Assembly (NCBI GenBank): GCA_039583875.1
Contig: CM077157.1
Location: 74,710,346-74,774,345 of the forward strand
From: Platanthera guangdongensis
Taxonomy: Eukaryota > Streptophyta > Magnoliopsida > Asparagales > Orchidaceae
Direction: 5' to 3'
Length of the DNA stretch: 64,000 nt
The first letter of the stretch is position 1. Every line of letters starts with the position of its first letter. The notes beneath the pieces are model-generated. The model was given only the letters and a program-made list of their open reading frames with translations, did no database searches and had not been told where the DNA came from. The translations under genes were made by a program, and so were the position numbers. Positions 31,797 to 44,801 of the stretch are shown piece by piece.

Positions 31797-34700
31797 CTCA
31801 GGCTTAGCTTCTTCAAGCGCTGTACCGACGAGACACCCTTGAACGACTTAATCTTCACGTACACCCAGTCGCCAATAGCGAACTCCACGTTCCTATGATT
31901 GGCATTATAGTACTTAGCTTGTCGGTCCTGAGCGATTAGCAATCTTTCTCGAATGGTTCGTACCAACGATGTTGCATCTTCCACTTCTTGTCGCTTGTAT
32001 AGCTTTGACTCACCTGTTTCAAACCATGACAACGGCGTGCGACATCTTCTACCATAAAGGGCCTCGAAGGGCGCCATTTGTATGCCCGCCTGGTAGCTGT
32101 TGTTATAAGTGAATTTAACCAAGTACAAGTGATCTTCCCACTGCTTCCCGAAATCCAGGACGTACATACAAAGCATGTCTTACATCGTCCTGTTGACTCT
32201 ATCGGTCTGACCATCCGTCTGCAGATGAAAGGCTGTGCTGAAACTCAGTTTTGCTCCTAACATCTGCTACACCAATCGCCAGTCATTGGACGTGAACCGC
32301 CCATCCCGGTCAATCACGATGTTGTGTGGCACACCGTGAAGCCGAACAATGTTATCCACATACAATTTTGCCAATTTCTCCACAGAATCATCCTTCCTAT
32401 GCGGAATGAAGTGTGACACTTTCGGCAAACGATCTACGACCACCCAGATGGCATCGTTTCCCTTCTGCGACCTTGGCAACCCATGCAAAAAGTCCATAGT
32501 AATATCGTCGAACTTCCACTACGGAATTGGCAAATACTTCAAGAAACCTCCAGGCTTCTGGCACTCCACCTTCACTAAGGCACATGTTTGACACTTCGCC
32601 ACGTACAGTGTCACATCCTTCTTAAGTCCTGGCCACCAGAACAATTTCTTCATATTACGGTACATCTTTGTGTTCCCTGGGTGAATCGAGTACTTGGTAT
32701 GATGAGCCTCGTACATCAATTCCACCCGCAGTTAGCCCACATTTAGGACGCACAGCCGACTGTCCTCCCATAACAATCCATCCACGACCTCAAATTGGGA
32801 ATTTGACCAATCCGAAGCCTCAACCATGATTTGCTTCATGTGGCCATCCAAATCCAGAGCCTGCCGAATCCGACCAGCCAGGTCACACTGAACTTCAGTC
32901 CAATTCAATAGTGCTTCGATACTAGTCAGCTTGTCTACAAAAAGATCTCCAACGCCTCTAACTCCCGACCCAAACGCTCGTCACGAACCGACAACCAGTT
33001 GGCTTGAGCTGTGGCCCTGCGACTCAACGCATCCGTAACCGCATTTCCTTTTCCAGACACATAATGAATCTTGAATGTGTAGTCCCCTAGGAACTCCATC
33101 CATCTCCGATGTCGCATGTTCAGATCCTTCCGATCCAACAAGTACTTCAAGCTCTTGTGGTTGGTATAGATATTGACCTTCACACCATACAAGTAATGCC
33201 TCCACAGCTTCAAGGCAAATATCACGGCCGCTAACTCCAAGTCATGGACCGGATAATTCCTCTCATACACCTTCAGCTGACGCGAGCCCTACGCTATCAC
33301 ACTTTCGTGCTGCAGTAGCACACAACCTAATCCACTGCCCGAAGCATCGCTGTAGATCTCAAACCCTTCGGTCCCACTCGGCGAACTTAGAACTAGTGAT
33401 GTGGTCAACCGACTATTCAACTCATCAAATTCTTGTGCGCACTCCGGCGTCCAAACAAACATCTGCGCTTTCCTCGTCAGAGTCGTGAGGGGTAACGCAA
33501 TCTGCGAGAAATTCTCCACAAAGCGCCTGTAATAGACAGCAAGACCCAGAAAACTCCGGACTTCTGCTATCGTAGACAGCACAGGGCACTCTCATATAGC
33601 AACAATCTTCGCCAGATCCACCGCAATTACCTCTCCACTGACTATGTGACCAAGGAACACTACTGAGGACAACCAAAACTCGTATTTGGAGAACTTGGCG
33701 TACAGTTGATTCCTCCTCAGCGTCTCCAACACCAAATTCAGATGCTTAAAGTGATCCTACTCACTTTGCGAGTACACCAATATATCGTCGATGAAGACGA
33801 TCACAAAGTGGTGTAGATAATCCCTAAAATTCCTGTTCATCAGATCCATGAACAATGACAGCACATTAGTCAGCCCAAACGGCATGACTGTAAACTTATA
33901 ATGCACGTATCTCGTACTAAAGGCTTTCTTGGGGATATCACTTTCCTTTATCGTCAGCTGATAATACCCGGACTTAAGATCCAATTTCAAGTACACCGAT
34001 GACCCGACTAACTGATCGAACAGATCATCAATCCTTGGGATCAGGTACTTGTTCTTCTCTATTAACTTGTTCAGCTCTCAATAATTGGTACAGAGCCACA
34101 AACTTACGTCCTTCTTCTTTACAAAAAGAACCGGTGCGCTCTAAGGCGACGCACTTGAACGCACATAACCCTGTTCCAAAAGTACTTGAAGTTGTACCTT
34201 CAACTCTGCCATCTCCTTAGGCACTAGCCGATACGGAGAGCGTGACATAGGTTTCGCACCTGGCACTAGCTCGATGGTGAAATCTATCTCCCGCTGAGGT
34301 GGGGCTCCAGGGAGATCGCCAGGGAACACAACAGGGTACTCGGATACCACTGGGATACTCTCCAAAGCAGGCTTAGGCTTCAAATCCTCCACTAGCGTGA
34401 AGAACAGCTCTGCACCAGCACGAACTGCCTTAGCCACCTGAAGAGCTGACATCAAAGTATTGCTCGACCCTTTCGAGCCTGCAAACGTCGTCTCATGAGT
34501 CGTTTCCAACTTGACCTCCTTGCGATTGCAATCAATATATGCTTGCTGCTCCGAGAGTTAGTACATATCGAATCTCACATAGAACTCCACCAGCGGCATT
34601 AACGATGCTTGCAAGTCAAACTCTTGACTCCCAATACAAATATTTACGCCACAGACTCTATCCGCGCCCATCGAACACCCATTCGGCAACAACACATCCA

Positions 34701-34863
34701 GTTTGTCCTTTTCCATCGAAGAAGGTACTCTGATGCGTGATATAAATCCTTCGGACAAAATGGAGTGCGAAGCTCCCGTATCAAAGAGTGCTCTCGCTGG
34801 ATTACCACAAATCAAAACAAAGCCTATACAAGCAGTAGTAAGGTAACACGCGCAAGGTAACAA
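31797..34863 (-). pseudogene. E4 pol: protease, RT, RNase H and most of integrase
   Basis: From right to left: protease with FDTGASHS (34558-34863); the linker and RT N-terminus (34141-34509, PPQREIDF, PYRLVPKEM); RT core (33757-33996, [27 protein letters not shown]); RNase H (32935-33582, YSDASGSGLGC, TNHKSLKYL); integrase zinc site (32519-32725, H-H and CQTC); integrase core (32267-32497, VVVDRLPKV, DRDGRFTS); and the C-terminal part with [11 protein letters not shown] (31797-32176). At least eight stops or frameshifts separate these pieces. The frame continues at 19986 beyond E6. Confidence 0.88.
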
Positions 34864-34909
34864 GTATTTAAAAGTAACTTGCTATAAATTTAAACCGTAC
34901 CTGTCACCA

Positions 34910-36047
34910 CATCTGCTTGCTTGATGGCCTCCTGTTGGCCAAGATTATAGACTTTAGGTTGAGCCGAAGCATAGTGGGACGCGGTTGACTCCACCGCCTT
35001 GCCCTTCTCCTCATAGGTTGCTCTTGGCTTTCTCTCAGACTTTGGACGTCCGCTACAGCAATCTCGAGCAAAGTGTCACGGCTTCCCACAATTAAAGCAT
35101 GCGCCCAGGGTTTGGCTTGTAGTTGCCCCCGAAGCACTGAAAGAAGCGGCTTCACCTAAAGTCCTAGCCTTCTTATTGAACTTATGATAACCAGACTTTG
35201 AATTAGTCGACACCTTGAACTCTGTCTTCTTAGCTCCAGAGTCTCTCTTTTCTTGCACATTTCTCAGATCCTTTTCCAATGACTGGGTCGTATTGACCAG
35301 GGTCAAGAAGCCCTGCGTCATAGGCCCCGAGAGCAGTAGCCTTAGGTCATCCCTCAGTCCTTCATAAAATTGGTTTGTCTTACGCTCCTCATCGGCGACT
35401 GTAGAGCTATCGTACCGACTCAACATTGTAAATTCGTGGAGATACTCGTCCATGCTACTCTCTCCTTGCGTCAACTTCTGGAATTCATTTTCCATCGCAA
35501 TCCTCTGAGCAGAGGGAAGGTACCTTGCTAATAAGAGTCTCGAAAATTCTTCAATCGAGATGTCCATGAGTTTCCTTCCCCTCAAATTTTGTAGCTCCAA
35601 ACCTTCCCACCATAGCTTCGCATCTCCGTCGAACAGGAACGTAGCTATGGTGGTCATCTTCCACCCTTCCATTTCAGTAGTTGTCAATACTCTATTTACT
35701 CGGGAGAGCCAATCCTCGGCTTGGGATGGGGTTCCCATCCCCGAGAACACCGTAGGATTGAAGCCCATAACATGCTTGAGCTACCTTTCAGTTGCTCTCC
35801 TAGGCACCAAAGGTTCCACCACTACTTGCTCCACCCTACTCGGTTCCACTGCTTGAAGCGGTACCTGCTCCACTGCAAGAGCAGGCTACTGCATTTGCCT
35901 TGCTGGCTGTGTATTAATCATAGCAAACACTGCTTCAGCCACCAATCGTATGGTTTCTGTCGAGGCAGGTGTTGCAGGCACATCATTCGGTGCGCTACTA
36001 GCCTCAGAAACTGGGCGTTCTGATGGCCCTGCACCACTCCTGGTCAC
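34910..36047 (-). pseudogene. E4 gag
   Basis: A single frame from GTG at 36047 is broken by TAG at 35886 and 35781 and TGA at 35076. The core (RIAMENEFQKL, FYEGLRDDLR, LWWEGLEL) aligns with E5 gag. The TGA falls inside the zinc knuckle CFNCGKP-x-HFARDC, probably from TGG. The GTG start matches E5; E6 has ATG here. About 220 bp between this start and the primer site are non-coding. Confidence 0.82.
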
Positions 36048-36257
36048 CTATAGTCGTACAAAACACAATTAAGCAACCAAACAAAATTGCAAAATGTAAT
36101 TATAGGAACACGCAGGTTCCCCAAACATGTGTATTTTCATTCCTAAGTGGACATTCATGGGTTCCTTTTATGTTATAACGATGACGCACCCACGTGTGCT
36201 CACCACCCCTTAAAAGAATTCGTCCATGAATTCATTTAAGTTGACCGAACTAGAAGT

Positions 36258-36269
36258 CTGATACCAAAT
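36258..36269 (-). other. E4 primer binding site
   Basis: The minus strand reads TTTGGTATCAGA next to the LTR end, a shortened initiator-Met match. Confidence 0.75.
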
Positions 36270-37663
36270 TATAACACCCCATATCCGTCACATAGCATAT
36301 AGCAGTAGGTCCGGTCGGGGCCCGATGCCATATACCACAGACAGACCGGAAGGTTACGCAATGAAATCATCCTTCCAATAACTAACATCCTACACAGAGA
36401 ACATTCTAGCGGAAGCAATTTAAAAGTTGCAAATTAAGAACCCAGCCACAGCATGAATGTCCACTACATAAACCCAACAGGAATGAACGTACAAATACAC
36501 AAGTACTTGGCTTTATGGCCTTACAATAGTTTTCTCAAATAAAAGTGTCTTCCAAACCTCGGCACGCAGGCCGGTCATACATGAGAAACAAAGTAAACAT
36601 TCAAATTTAGGCCTTTGAGGGCCGGCTCAGCATCAAGGGCTTTTGCCCGCTATTTGCCACTCGACTCCGCAGCACCTACAAGCAACAACCCACCGAAGCG
36701 ATGACAAACAAAAGCAACGATCAGCTAAAGATGACCAAATTATAACGACCCCGCCTATAAACTCAGGGTGGCGATGCTCCTTCCCTGCACTTTATTAGCA
36801 TAGATAAATAGTAGAGAGACTACATTGCATCACAGGTGTAGGCATGCACGGCCACACACCCCGTGCTCTCAGGGCACATTCTCGGTGAACCCGGTCAAAG
36901 TTTGCGGTCTCACCACCGCCCCTTGGACGGCAATTCTCGTGAGCATTATGGTATTTCTGGCCTATGCCTAAGACCCTCCATTTATGCCAACGGCGAGTAC
37001 CACGTACCTTAGGTCTTTCTAACCGAACGACACAGAGTGGTTACGGTTCCTCCTCACCCGTTGCTCACACCGCAACGTTAATTTAAGCCATATGCGCAGG
37101 TCAAGCTTCCCCAAGTCCCAATCCGATCACACACTTTACATAACCCAGTTATGTACAAGTTGGATCCTAGGCCACCATGTTGGCAGAACCACGCATCTGC
37201 CCAGTTTTTTGGGTGCACCTCGGAGTTAGTCCCCAAGGCTCCATGCTGCAATCTACCGCGTAAAAAACCCAAAAAACAACCATCGGCGCGAAGTCTTCTC
37301 CGGCCATTCATGCAATACAACATCACCGATCCAGACCAACTTGTATGGGTAGGCTTCAAACATCATGTCTATGTACGTTTCTCGATTACGGACTCAACAT
37401 ACAAAACAACAGGGACTATTCATGTCTACCCGAAGGAACAGCTCACACGCTCCGCATACTAACGAGAGCGGGCTTCCTATGCAAAAGTAAAGAGGACTTC
37501 ACATGTCCAAGATGAGAATCATTACCCTTGCATTTCTCTTTGGCACCATGAAGTTCTATGCGGATGAAAAGCACTGCAATGTCCTCGCCTCCGTAGATCC
37601 GAACTCGGCTTGGGATTTCGGGCTCCGAATCTCCACCGGAGACCAGATCTCTCCTCCTTCTTC
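36270..37663 (-). repeat. E4 5' LTR, first part (interrupted by E7)
   Basis: It starts TATAACACCCC, probably from TGTAACACCCC. It matches 11313-12705 with many substitutions. E7 inserted at TCTTC (37659-37663). The LTR resumes after 60975. Confidence 0.85.
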
Positions 37664-37987
37664 TGTTGGGTATTGTATCAACACTAACCTAGATTTGATG
37701 AAGTCATCCTTGAACTAAGATGAATTAAGTTGTATTTGATGCTGGGTTTGAGTTATGTGTTTGCAGGAATATTATGGGAAGTGTAGACCAATGTTAGTCT
37801 AGAATGGGTTACCAAACACAGGACCATACAATAAAATCCCTCATTATGTGCTCCAAGGTGTTGACTCATGTGTAGTCTCTCTATTGGGATACACTTCATA
37901 TTCAAGCTCTAGGACTATGTGAAAAGACTTGATGCTGGTCATCCCTTAGAAGAAGAAAAATCTGTCAAGAAAATTTTCCTAAGTAAA

Positions 37988-38620
37988 GTACTCGAGTAGT
38001 TCTTTACTTACTCGAGTAAGTTACTGGGTTCATACTCGAGTAATAATACTCCTACTCGAGTAGCTATGATATATCCCGAGTAGTCAATTATGGCTCTCGA
38101 GTAGTTAAGACAACTACTCGAGTAGTTTCTTTTCTCCTCTCGGGTTTTACAGAAATTCTCTTCTCAAAATTTTCTAAGTTAAATACTCGAGTAGCTCTGT
38201 ATAATACTCGAGTAGTTTTATTTTTTGTCTCGAGTAGTTTTATCTTATATACTCGAGTAGTTCTATTTGTCTCAAGTAGTTCATCTTCTATACTCGAGGT
38301 ATACAGTTTTACTATTCCAAAAATTTTCTAAGTCTTTGTCTCGAGTAGTATTTCTTACACTCGAGTAGTTCATTCTTATATACTCGAGAAGTATTTCTTT
38401 TACTTGAGTAATTTACTCCACCTCTCGTGTAAGTACTTAGGTACTCGAGTATCTTATTCTTGTTACTCGAGTAGCTGATTTCCTTTTTTCTTTTATTTAC
38501 TCGATTAGTTGACTCCATGTACTCGAGTAATTATCTCATTCCCTCTCGAGTAGTCATCTTCTACCGACTCGAGTAGTGTTGCATGTACTCGAGTAATCTT
38601 GTATATCTCGAGTATTTTAC
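37988..38620 (+). repeat. TACTCGAGTA palindrome array in the E7 5' LTR
   Basis: About 20 copies of CTCGAG, most as ACTCGAGTA or TACTCGAGTAG, lie in AT-rich spacers with irregular spacing of about 15-70 bp. Several copies are decayed (CTCAAG, CTTGAG, CTCGATTAG). The 3' LTR has the same array at 59480-60110. Confidence 0.93.
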
Positions 38621-38674
38621 TTTGACTTTTTCAAAAATTCATTAAGTCCAAACTAACGGTCTTATTCATAAACT

Positions 38675-38745
38675 TTGACGTGATTGGTCCACGTGTCTCT
38701 CATAATGACATAATCACGTCTAATCTTTTCTGATCTTATAAAATG
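38675..38745 (+). promoter_or_regulatory. E7 LTR core promoter region
   Basis: The order is TTTGACGTG, an inverted CCAAT (ATTGG), a G-box CCACGTGT (38689-38696) and a TATA box TTATAAAATG (38736-38745). In the 3' LTR the TATA box is the stronger CTATAAAAGG (60229-60238) and the G-box is at 60182-60189. G-boxes bind bZIP and bHLH factors in plants; regulation here is inferred. Confidence 0.65.
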
Positions 38746-39473
38746 TCTTGTCTAAACCGACAATCCCTAATCTAAGAACAACAATTATTCTCAGAAGATT
38801 ATTTCTAAAAGAATATTTGTTTCCTCTTTCTCTCTCCAAGAAATGAAATCCGTCGCCGCCGCCGTCGTTGATTACCGACCAGCTAGGGTTTCATCTTTTG
38901 AGGATTCAGATCATGAAGGCCTTCCAGATCGAGATTCGCTCAACTCCTCATCCTCTAACTAGATCGATCGTGAGAAGCCAAGAAGGTTCAGATCCATTCT
39001 TCTTGAGATTTCTCTTCATCATTCTGATAAAGCTGCAAAGCCTAGAAGAAGAAATTTCTGGCGACTGTTGCAGATCTGAATAAAGAATCACTATTTGTAT
39101 TTCTTTACAAAATTTATTTCATTATTGTAGGAGAAATTTCTTCGAGTGTAGGAGTTTTTGTCTCCGAGTTGTTAGGTAGCTTTATCTTCCGAGTGTAGAT
39201 CCGTTTTGTGGATCGAGATTGTAGGAACGTTGTTCTGAGGGTAGGATTGATTTTCAATCTGAGATAGTGGAGTAGTCGAGTCTAGTGTATTGCTAGATCA
39301 GTGAGGGAAAGTGGATGTACCCAAGGTTGGGGAACCACTATAAATCTTGCATCGTCTGTGTTTGATTGGTAGAAAGATCTGTGCATTGGTTTGTAATTTT
39401 ATTCCGCAAAAAGATGCACAATTCACCTTTTCACCCCCTCTAGGTGATTTAGGTAGGCAACTATAAACTGTCA

Positions 39474-39494
39474 ATTGGTATCAGAGGGAGGTTG
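39474..39494 (+). other. E7 primer binding site
   Basis: ATTGGTATCAGAGGGAGGTTG follows the 5' LTR, complementary to initiator tRNA-Met. Confidence 0.92.
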
Positions 39495-39557
39495 ATCGTT
39501 AAAAGGTTAACACCTTGATCAGATCCTTCAATAGTTGTCCTTTGAGATCTACCAAAG

Positions 39558-41863
39558 ATGGACAAGGCTAAAGATTTTGCCAAGCTTCCTTTATGCACCA
39601 AAAATAATTTTCCCATGTGGAAAGAGAGAATCAAGTTCTTTATGTAAGTTGTGGATCCAAGGATCTTCATGATAGTTGAAGAAGGTCCTTATATTCCCAT
39701 GACCGTCTCCACTATTGATCCAACTAAGAAAGTCCCAAAGAAACTTATGGATCTAGATAAGGATGAGATTGCACTTATCTCATTGGACAAAAAGGCAAAA
39801 ACTTTTATAGCAAGTGCAGTCGATGATTCAATGCTGCAAAACCTGATTCACTGCCAGTCTGCGAAGGAGATGTGGCAGTCACTAGTTACCTTAATGGAAA
39901 GTACAGAAGAAGTAAGAGATGATAGAAGATCCCTTCTTAATCAGAAGTATGAAGCTTTCCGACAAGGAAATAAAGATACCATTACTGACACCTTTGAGAA
40001 CTTCTTCAAGATAGTGAATGGGCTAAGGGTCTATGGCAGAGTCTTCACTAATGGGGAATTAAATGATAAATTCTTGAGATCTCTGACTAAGGAATGGGAT
40101 AACAAGGTCTGTGCCATAAGGGAGTTTGGAAAACTGGTTGAGACAGATCCTCAGAATCTCTTCGGGAAGCTTATGTCATATGAGCTTCAACTCAACACCA
40201 GAAAGGATGAAGAAGAGAAGAGCAGGTCTGCATTCAAAGAGAAGTCTGTTGCATTAAAGACAGACACCTCTAAGAAGACAAAGGTTGTTCCTCCTACTCC
40301 AGCACAAGAAGTTAGTGAAGAAGAAACCTCAGAGCCAAGCACCTCAGGATCTGAACTATCAGAAGGAGAGTTCTCACTACTCTCTCGATAGTTCAAGAAA
40401 TTATTGAACAAGAAGAAGCAATGGAAAGGCAAGGATGCCTCCTATAGAAGATCACGACACGATGGTGATCATCAACGAAAAGGCTCAAGCAGCCATGACA
40501 GGTGTAATTCTAAACAGAACAAACATGTTTCTACAGACATTATGTATTATTGTTGTAATAAGCCAGGACACGTCATCATTGACTGCCCTCACAAGAAGAA
40601 GGAGGGTGGTAGAAGAGAGGAAAAGAAGTCCTCGTACAACAAGAAGAGGACAGAGAAGAGCTTGATGGACAAAAAGGGCAAGACTCTTAGTGACTCTGAC
40701 TCATCTGAGTCAAGTGAATAAGAAGAAGCTTATTTTGGGCTCATGGCTCAAACTGATGATGAACAAGAGCCCCAGTTTACTGGGAAGGTAAACTCTCACA
40801 CTCCACTTTCAGATTCTAAAGTTTTTGAACATGATTGTGAGGATACCTCTTCTGACAATGAGTCAGAACTCATGGCTCAATATAAGGAGTTAATCATGGC
40901 TTACGACAAATGTCGCCGAGTCGTGAAATCTCAGGCTAAAGAGATAAAGTCTCTCAAAGCTTAAGAGAGTGCCTTGAGAGAGAAAGTCTCAAAGACTGAC
41001 TCGCTCAAAGAGAACTTCAATAATGTTATTGAAGAATATAAGAAGGCTCTAGAGCATCTTGATCTTAAAGAGAAAATCATCAAAGAGTTGGAAGAATAAC
41101 TCGCCGCTGAAAAGAAACTTGTTAAAAGTTTCTCGAAGCCTAAGACTGTTCTTCCATTCGTTGCTGAATTCTCAGCTAATGCCAAGGGTGCTGGACTAGG
41201 TCATGAAGAATCTCCTAGTAAGTCTTCTAAGAGAAACAAGGCTCAATGGAAGAATAAGGCCGCCAAAAAGGCCTTAGCCAAAGAGAAGGGGAAAGCCCCT
41301 CAAGATCAGACCTCTTCAAAAAGGTCATATTTCCCTCAAATGAGTTTGATCTTGACTCATCCTACGGACACTTTGCTAGGCTTACCAAAGTAGAGCCAAA
41401 GTCCCGTTATCAAGGATGGACTCGCCCCAGAAACTTTGGCGAAAGTGTCTTTAAGTCACCTTATGAAGAAGTGATTCTTCAGATCTATGGCCCTTTCAAT
41501 CATGGTCATAACTTCAAGAAGGAACCAAAGGCAAAGCCTATTGTAGAAAAGCCAGTGAAGGAGAAGAAAACATGTGATTGTAATCATCATGAAGCTTCTT
41601 CCTCCAAGAATGCTGCCCTTTCTAGACCACAATTCCAAAAGGTCAAGCAGGAGAACATAAGGCAAAGATACAACAGATTTGAATGTTGGTGTTGTGGCAG
41701 AATTGGTCACTTTGCCATTGATTGCTGGTTTAATCCCAGAAATGCTGCAACCCCACATGTTGGCAATATGAGGAAGACCACTCCTAATGCTAATATTCGT
41801 AGGGGGAGTGTTCTAACCCGAGACCAAGGACCCAAACGTATCTGGGTTCCTAAGGCAAATTGA
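39558..41863 (+). pseudogene. E7 gag, several stops and a frameshift
   Basis: The ATG is at 39558. Premature stops in the first frame are at 39645 (TAA), 40389 (TAG), 40719 (TAA) and 40962 (TAA), with another near 41098. A frameshift follows before 41471. The capsid region shows YEAFRQGN and FLRSLTKEWDNK, related to E8 gag. The first zinc knuckle near 40550 has Tyr where the first Cys is expected. A second knuckle CWCCGRIGHFAIDC near 41685-41730 is intact. Gag and pol share one frame here, separated by TGA at 41861 and 41867. Confidence 0.85.
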
Positions 41864-41869
41864 TTGTGA

Positions 41870-43125
41870 TTTCAGGTATATCCAAAGGCCACCAAAATAT
41901 CAATCTGGTATTTGGACAGTGAATGCTCTCGGCATATGACCGGGACAAGAAGCCTAATCCAGAACTTTACTCCAGTCGTGAACGGACCGAAGGTCATCTT
42001 TGGAGGTTCAGACCACGGAATCACTAAAGGCTATGATATGATTTCGAATGGTAATGTATCATTCTCAGATGTGGCTTACGTTGAAGGTTTGGAACATAAC
42101 CTTATAAGCATAAGCCAACTCTGTGATAAAGGATACATAGTTGAGTTTCACGCTGATAGGTTCTTGATAAAATTTGTTGACAATATGGAAATGATTCTAT
42201 CCGGCACTTGAAGCAGAAACATATTTTACTTGAATTTCATTTGTATAGGTTCTTCGACACCAGTGTATTGTTTGCAAAAGATAGTGCGTCTCTTGGTGAC
42301 CAATGGCACAAAAGACTATCACATATTAATTACAAAACTATTAATAAATTATTTTCAATGAACTTAGTACGTGATGCCCCAAATGTCAAGTACGTCAAAG
42401 ATATACCTTGTCATGCATGTGTAAATGGTAAGCAAACAATGGCTACCTTTAAAAGCGTTATTGGCAAGGATTCTAATAGATGTCTTCATCTACTGCATAT
42501 GGACTTGTTCGGTCCACTGCAAATTAGAAGTTTGGGAGGTAAGGATTATACGTTAGTAATTGTTGATGATTACTCGCGCTTTGTGTGGGTGTTCTTTCTA
42601 AAACACAAGTGAGATACCTTCGACATCTTTACTAATTTTGTCAGGCAAGTCCAGAATGAATAAAACTGCTCCATAGTCAAAATCAGAAGTGACAATGGAA
42701 CAGAGTTCAAATCTGGGGCCATGATAGAATTTTGTGAAAGCCTGGGTATCTTTCATGAGTTTTCCTCTTCTCGTACTCCTCAACAGAATGGAGTGGCTGA
42801 GAGAAGGAATAGAACACTCATAGAGGCCTGCAGGACCATGTTGAGTGATGCTTCACTTCCGGAGTACTTTTGGGCTGAAGCCGTCAACACCTCATGCCAC
42901 GTGAAAAATCGAGCCCTCATAAACAAAAACCATGATAAGACACCTTACGAACTTCTGAAGGGCAGGAAACCGACAGTCTCATATTTTAGAATCTTTGGTT
43001 GTAAATGCTTCGTGCTCAACAATGGCAAGTATCATACTAATAAGTTTAGTGAAAAGAGTTTTGAACGTATTTTTGTAGGTTATAGTAGCCATAGTAAGGC
43101 ATACAAGATCTTTAATAGAAAAACC
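41870..43125 (+). pseudogene. E7 pol, first part: protease and integrase
   Basis: The protease motif reads WYLDSECSRHMTG, so the catalytic DSG is DSE. A frameshift lies near 42208. The integrase zinc site is present (HKRLSHI and CHACVNGK). The core shows the first Asp near DLFGP, then SDNGTEF and NGVAERRNR, with stops at 42610 (TGA) and near 42661 (TAA). The frame breaks at AAACC (43121-43125), where E8 inserted, and resumes at 55297. Confidence 0.88.
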
Positions 43126-44636
43126 TGAAAGTGCAGCTAGATCTGATATACTCTAGAGGGGGGTGAATAGAGTATATGGTGCTTTGAAACTTTTTAAAAC
43201 AAATGTTGTAATAAGAGTGAGCAGGGAAGCAGAAATAAATCTAATCACAGCACTAAGTTAAACAAAAGCTAATCACAGAATAATCAAGGCCAGAAACAAA
43301 CCTAAAAACAAGCAAAACCAGAAGACACACGGAAATATAGTGGTTCCCCTAAACTTGGGTACATCCACTCTTCTACCACCCTAGGTAGGAATCCACTGCA
43401 GGATGAGTTGATCAGGTGTCCTGGGCACCAATGAGCTTTTGATAAGGTGCTCAAAAACCAAATCAGATTTTTTGATCAGGTGTCGTGCCACCAATGAGCT
43501 TTTGACAAGGTGCTCAAAAACCAAGCTCAAACTTTTGAAGGGAGTTTGAAAAACCCTTTACAGAGAGGGGGTGATAGAGTGATAGAAGTCTTCTCTTTCT
43601 CAAACAACTGAGAAGACTATGTGGATTGTTGATGTCAAAGCTCCCCCTGAATCCTTGAGATCTTCAGGAAGAGAAGCTTTGCTGAGGGTGATAGGCCTTC
43701 AAAGATTGAACTCCAGCAATAGATGATTTCAGCAATAGCTGAAATGTTGAATATCTGGAGTCTTGAAATATGTTGGCCTTGAACACTTTGAAACTAAAGA
43801 GATCTGAAGATTTCTGAAAAGATTGATCTCCTTAGATGAGTGTTCTTGAGAATTCTTTGAGACAGTATATGATGTCTAACTGTGTGTCTGTCTCTCTGTA
43901 ATCTGTATTGTATGAGTGATTCAAAAATACTTCTCTTTTATTCTCTGATACAGAATAGAATAACATTCTCTTTCAAGTATAGCCGTTGGCCTGCATTAAT
44001 TGCATCCTTAATTGCACAATCTCTTCTGGAGAAAAGTCCACAGAAATATTCCTTGAGAAATCCCTTGAAACTTGGTTCAGAAATGAATGAAAATGGCTAG
44101 GAAATCTTTGAATTAATTGCAGAATAACTCCTTAACTGATTTGAATTTGAATCTAGAATCATCCTGGAAGTTATCTGAAATCGTCGAACTGAGCTCTGCT
44201 ATCGTCGAGCTGAGCTCAGCGATCTGGAAATATACGGCAGCAAAATATCGTCGATCTGAGTTCAAAGATCGTCGAACTGAGCTCAGAGATAAAGATCCAA
44301 AGCAGAGTCAAAATCGTCGACCTGAGCTCACCGATCGTCGAACGGAGTTCGACGATATAATGAAGTTGAGCTCAGCGATCGTCGAATGGAGTTCGACGAT
44401 CTGTCGAAGTTGAGCTAGACGATCGTCGATCGGAGTTCGACGAATCGTCGTGCTGAGCTCGACGATATGACTTAGTCTCCAAACAGAAAATCTTGGTCTT
44501 CAGGGCAGCTTCCAAACCTAGACTTCTAACCCTTACACTCAATTCTAATTGACCTATTGGGCTATACAGGAGGTCAAGCATAGGTTCCTAGAGACATAGT
44601 GATCCTGACCCAAATTAGTAATAGGGTGTTCCAACA
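43126..44636 (-). repeat. E8 3' LTR
   Basis: The minus strand runs from TGTTGGAACACC to GCACTTTCA. A TCGACG-rich array is at 44166-44465. A segment with CAATGAGCTTTTGA occurs twice in tandem (43425-43520). No clear TATA box is seen; CTATACTTG on the minus strand near 43978 is a weak candidate. Confidence 0.95.
44166..44465 (-). repeat. TCGA-centred motif array in the E8 3' LTR
   Basis: Repeats of ATCGTCGA plus CTGAGCTC or GGAGTTCGACGAT occur about a dozen times. Halves are mutually inverted (CGTCGA and TCGACG), so many neighbouring pairs can form stems. The 5' LTR has it at 54835-55120. Confidence 0.9.
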
Positions 44637-44650
44637 ATCTCCCTCTATTT
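44637..44650 (-). other. E8 polypurine tract
   Basis: The minus strand reads AAATAGAGGGAGAT directly before the 3' LTR. The 150 bp between it and the ORF3 stop look non-coding. Confidence 0.9.
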
Positions 44651-44801
44651 GGGTTAGGATTACTATTTACAGACTTTGGAAAAAGCTTAATAACAACATA
44701 CAATCAGCAAAACAGAAAAACAACAAGCTAGACATAGCAGAATCACAGAGATATATAGCATCCAGATAATTAGAAATCACAGAGAATGTCACCTTACAAT
44801 A

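Larger units (their letters stand above)
37664..39473 (+). repeat. E7 5' LTR
   Basis: It starts TGTTGGGTATTG and ends CTGTCA. Landmarks are a CTCGAGTA array (37988-38620), a core promoter (38675-38745), a GCCGCCGCCG leader near 38853, a CTAGGGTTTC block near 38883, and the GTGGATGTACCC block near 39312. Confidence 0.95.

Noticed and set aside
37988..38620. CTCGAG repeats as a satellite or CRISPR-like array
   Set aside because: The array is inside both LTRs of E7 and in its pol-ORF3 spacer, so it belongs to the element. The spacing varies too much for a satellite.
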